Below, piece after piece: positions 6,087 to 6,118 of a stretch of DNA of 6,118 bases. Every line of letters starts with the position of its first letter. Position 1 is the first letter of the stretch. The notes under the pieces were generated by a model that did not search any database, was not told the DNA's origin, and worked only from the letters and a program-made list of their open reading frames with translations. Position numbers and translations under genes: made by a program. Origin of the DNA: Gammaproteobacteria bacterium (GTDB lineage: Bacteria; Pseudomonadota; Gammaproteobacteria; Pseudomonadales; UBA7434); the NCBI GenBank assembly GCA_024280785.1, contig JAJRPK010000326.1:1-6118 (forward strand), given 5' to 3'.

Positions 6087-6095
6087 AGAAGGGGG
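6087..6095 (+). promoter_or_regulatory. Strong ribosome binding site for the divergent gene
   Basis: AGAAGGGGG lies 7 bases before an ATG at 6103. This spacing and purine run are the reason for calling a plus-strand gene at the window edge. Confidence 0.5.
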
Positions 6096-6102
6096 AAAAA
6101 CC

Positions 6103-6118
6103 ATGACAAAAAAAGTAA
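6103..6118 (+). CDS. Start of a divergent gene, cut by the window edge
   Basis: Only the first five codons are visible (Met-Thr-Lys-Lys-Val), so no function can be assigned. The call rests on the strong ribosome binding site, a lysine-rich start typical of real genes, and the divergent position facing away from the desaturase. About 140 bp separate the two starts and would hold both promoters, but no convincing -35/-10 pair is seen there. A short chance ORF cannot be excluded. Confidence 0.4.

Noticed and set aside
5963..6109. N-terminal extension of the desaturase from a TTG start
   Set aside because: The start codon is TTG without a ribosome site, the added residues do not resemble the family, and the stretch covers the ribosome site and ATG of the divergent gene.

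Overview
The window looks like chromosomal DNA of a Gram-negative gammaproteobacterium, probably an aerobic, perhaps marine, lipid-metabolising one. The grounds are an outer-membrane TonB-dependent receptor with a signal peptide and C-terminal Phe, a compact three-His-box fatty acid desaturase, an SDR, and a non-classical thiolase paired with a DUF35 protein. Family level (e.g. Spongiibacteraceae/Cellvibrionales-like) is a guess from gene style, not shown by the sequence.

Layout: all five complete genes are on the minus strand. In transcription order they are a fatty acid desaturase (5962-5192), an SDR oxidoreductase (4924-4151), a DUF35 Zn-ribbon/OB-fold protein (3903-3502), a thiolase-like/lipid-transfer protein (3440-2259) and a TonB-dependent receptor (2116-71). 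Only DUF35 and thiolase (61 bp apart) look like a tight operon. The other gaps are 142, 247 and 229 bp and hold palindromes or repeats, so several transcription units are likely. At the right edge a divergent plus-strand gene appears to start at 6103 behind a strong ribosome binding site and runs off the window.

The intergenic DNA is unusually structured. A 116-bp element with 33-bp near-perfect terminal inverted repeats (4024-4139) lies 11 bp after the SDR stop. A diverged half copy of the same family (4-48), in the opposite orientation, lies after the receptor stop and is cut by the window edge. Five 11-bp tandem units (3966-4020), plus a possible sixth, sit upstream of the DUF35/thiolase pair. 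Their core TTACTAC recurs as a palindrome upstream of the receptor. Two further palindromes occupy the gap between the desaturase and the SDR.

Functionally the set could serve uptake (receptor) and oxidation or carbon-carbon cleavage of a hydrophobic acyl-CoA substrate (SDR, thiolase-like/DUF35), next to a membrane lipid desaturase. A DUF35 protein beside a thiolase-fold protein lacking the usual nucleophilic Cys resembles the steroid side-chain aldolase arrangement (Ltp2 with the DUF35 part of ChsH2). The substrate here cannot be read from the sequence.
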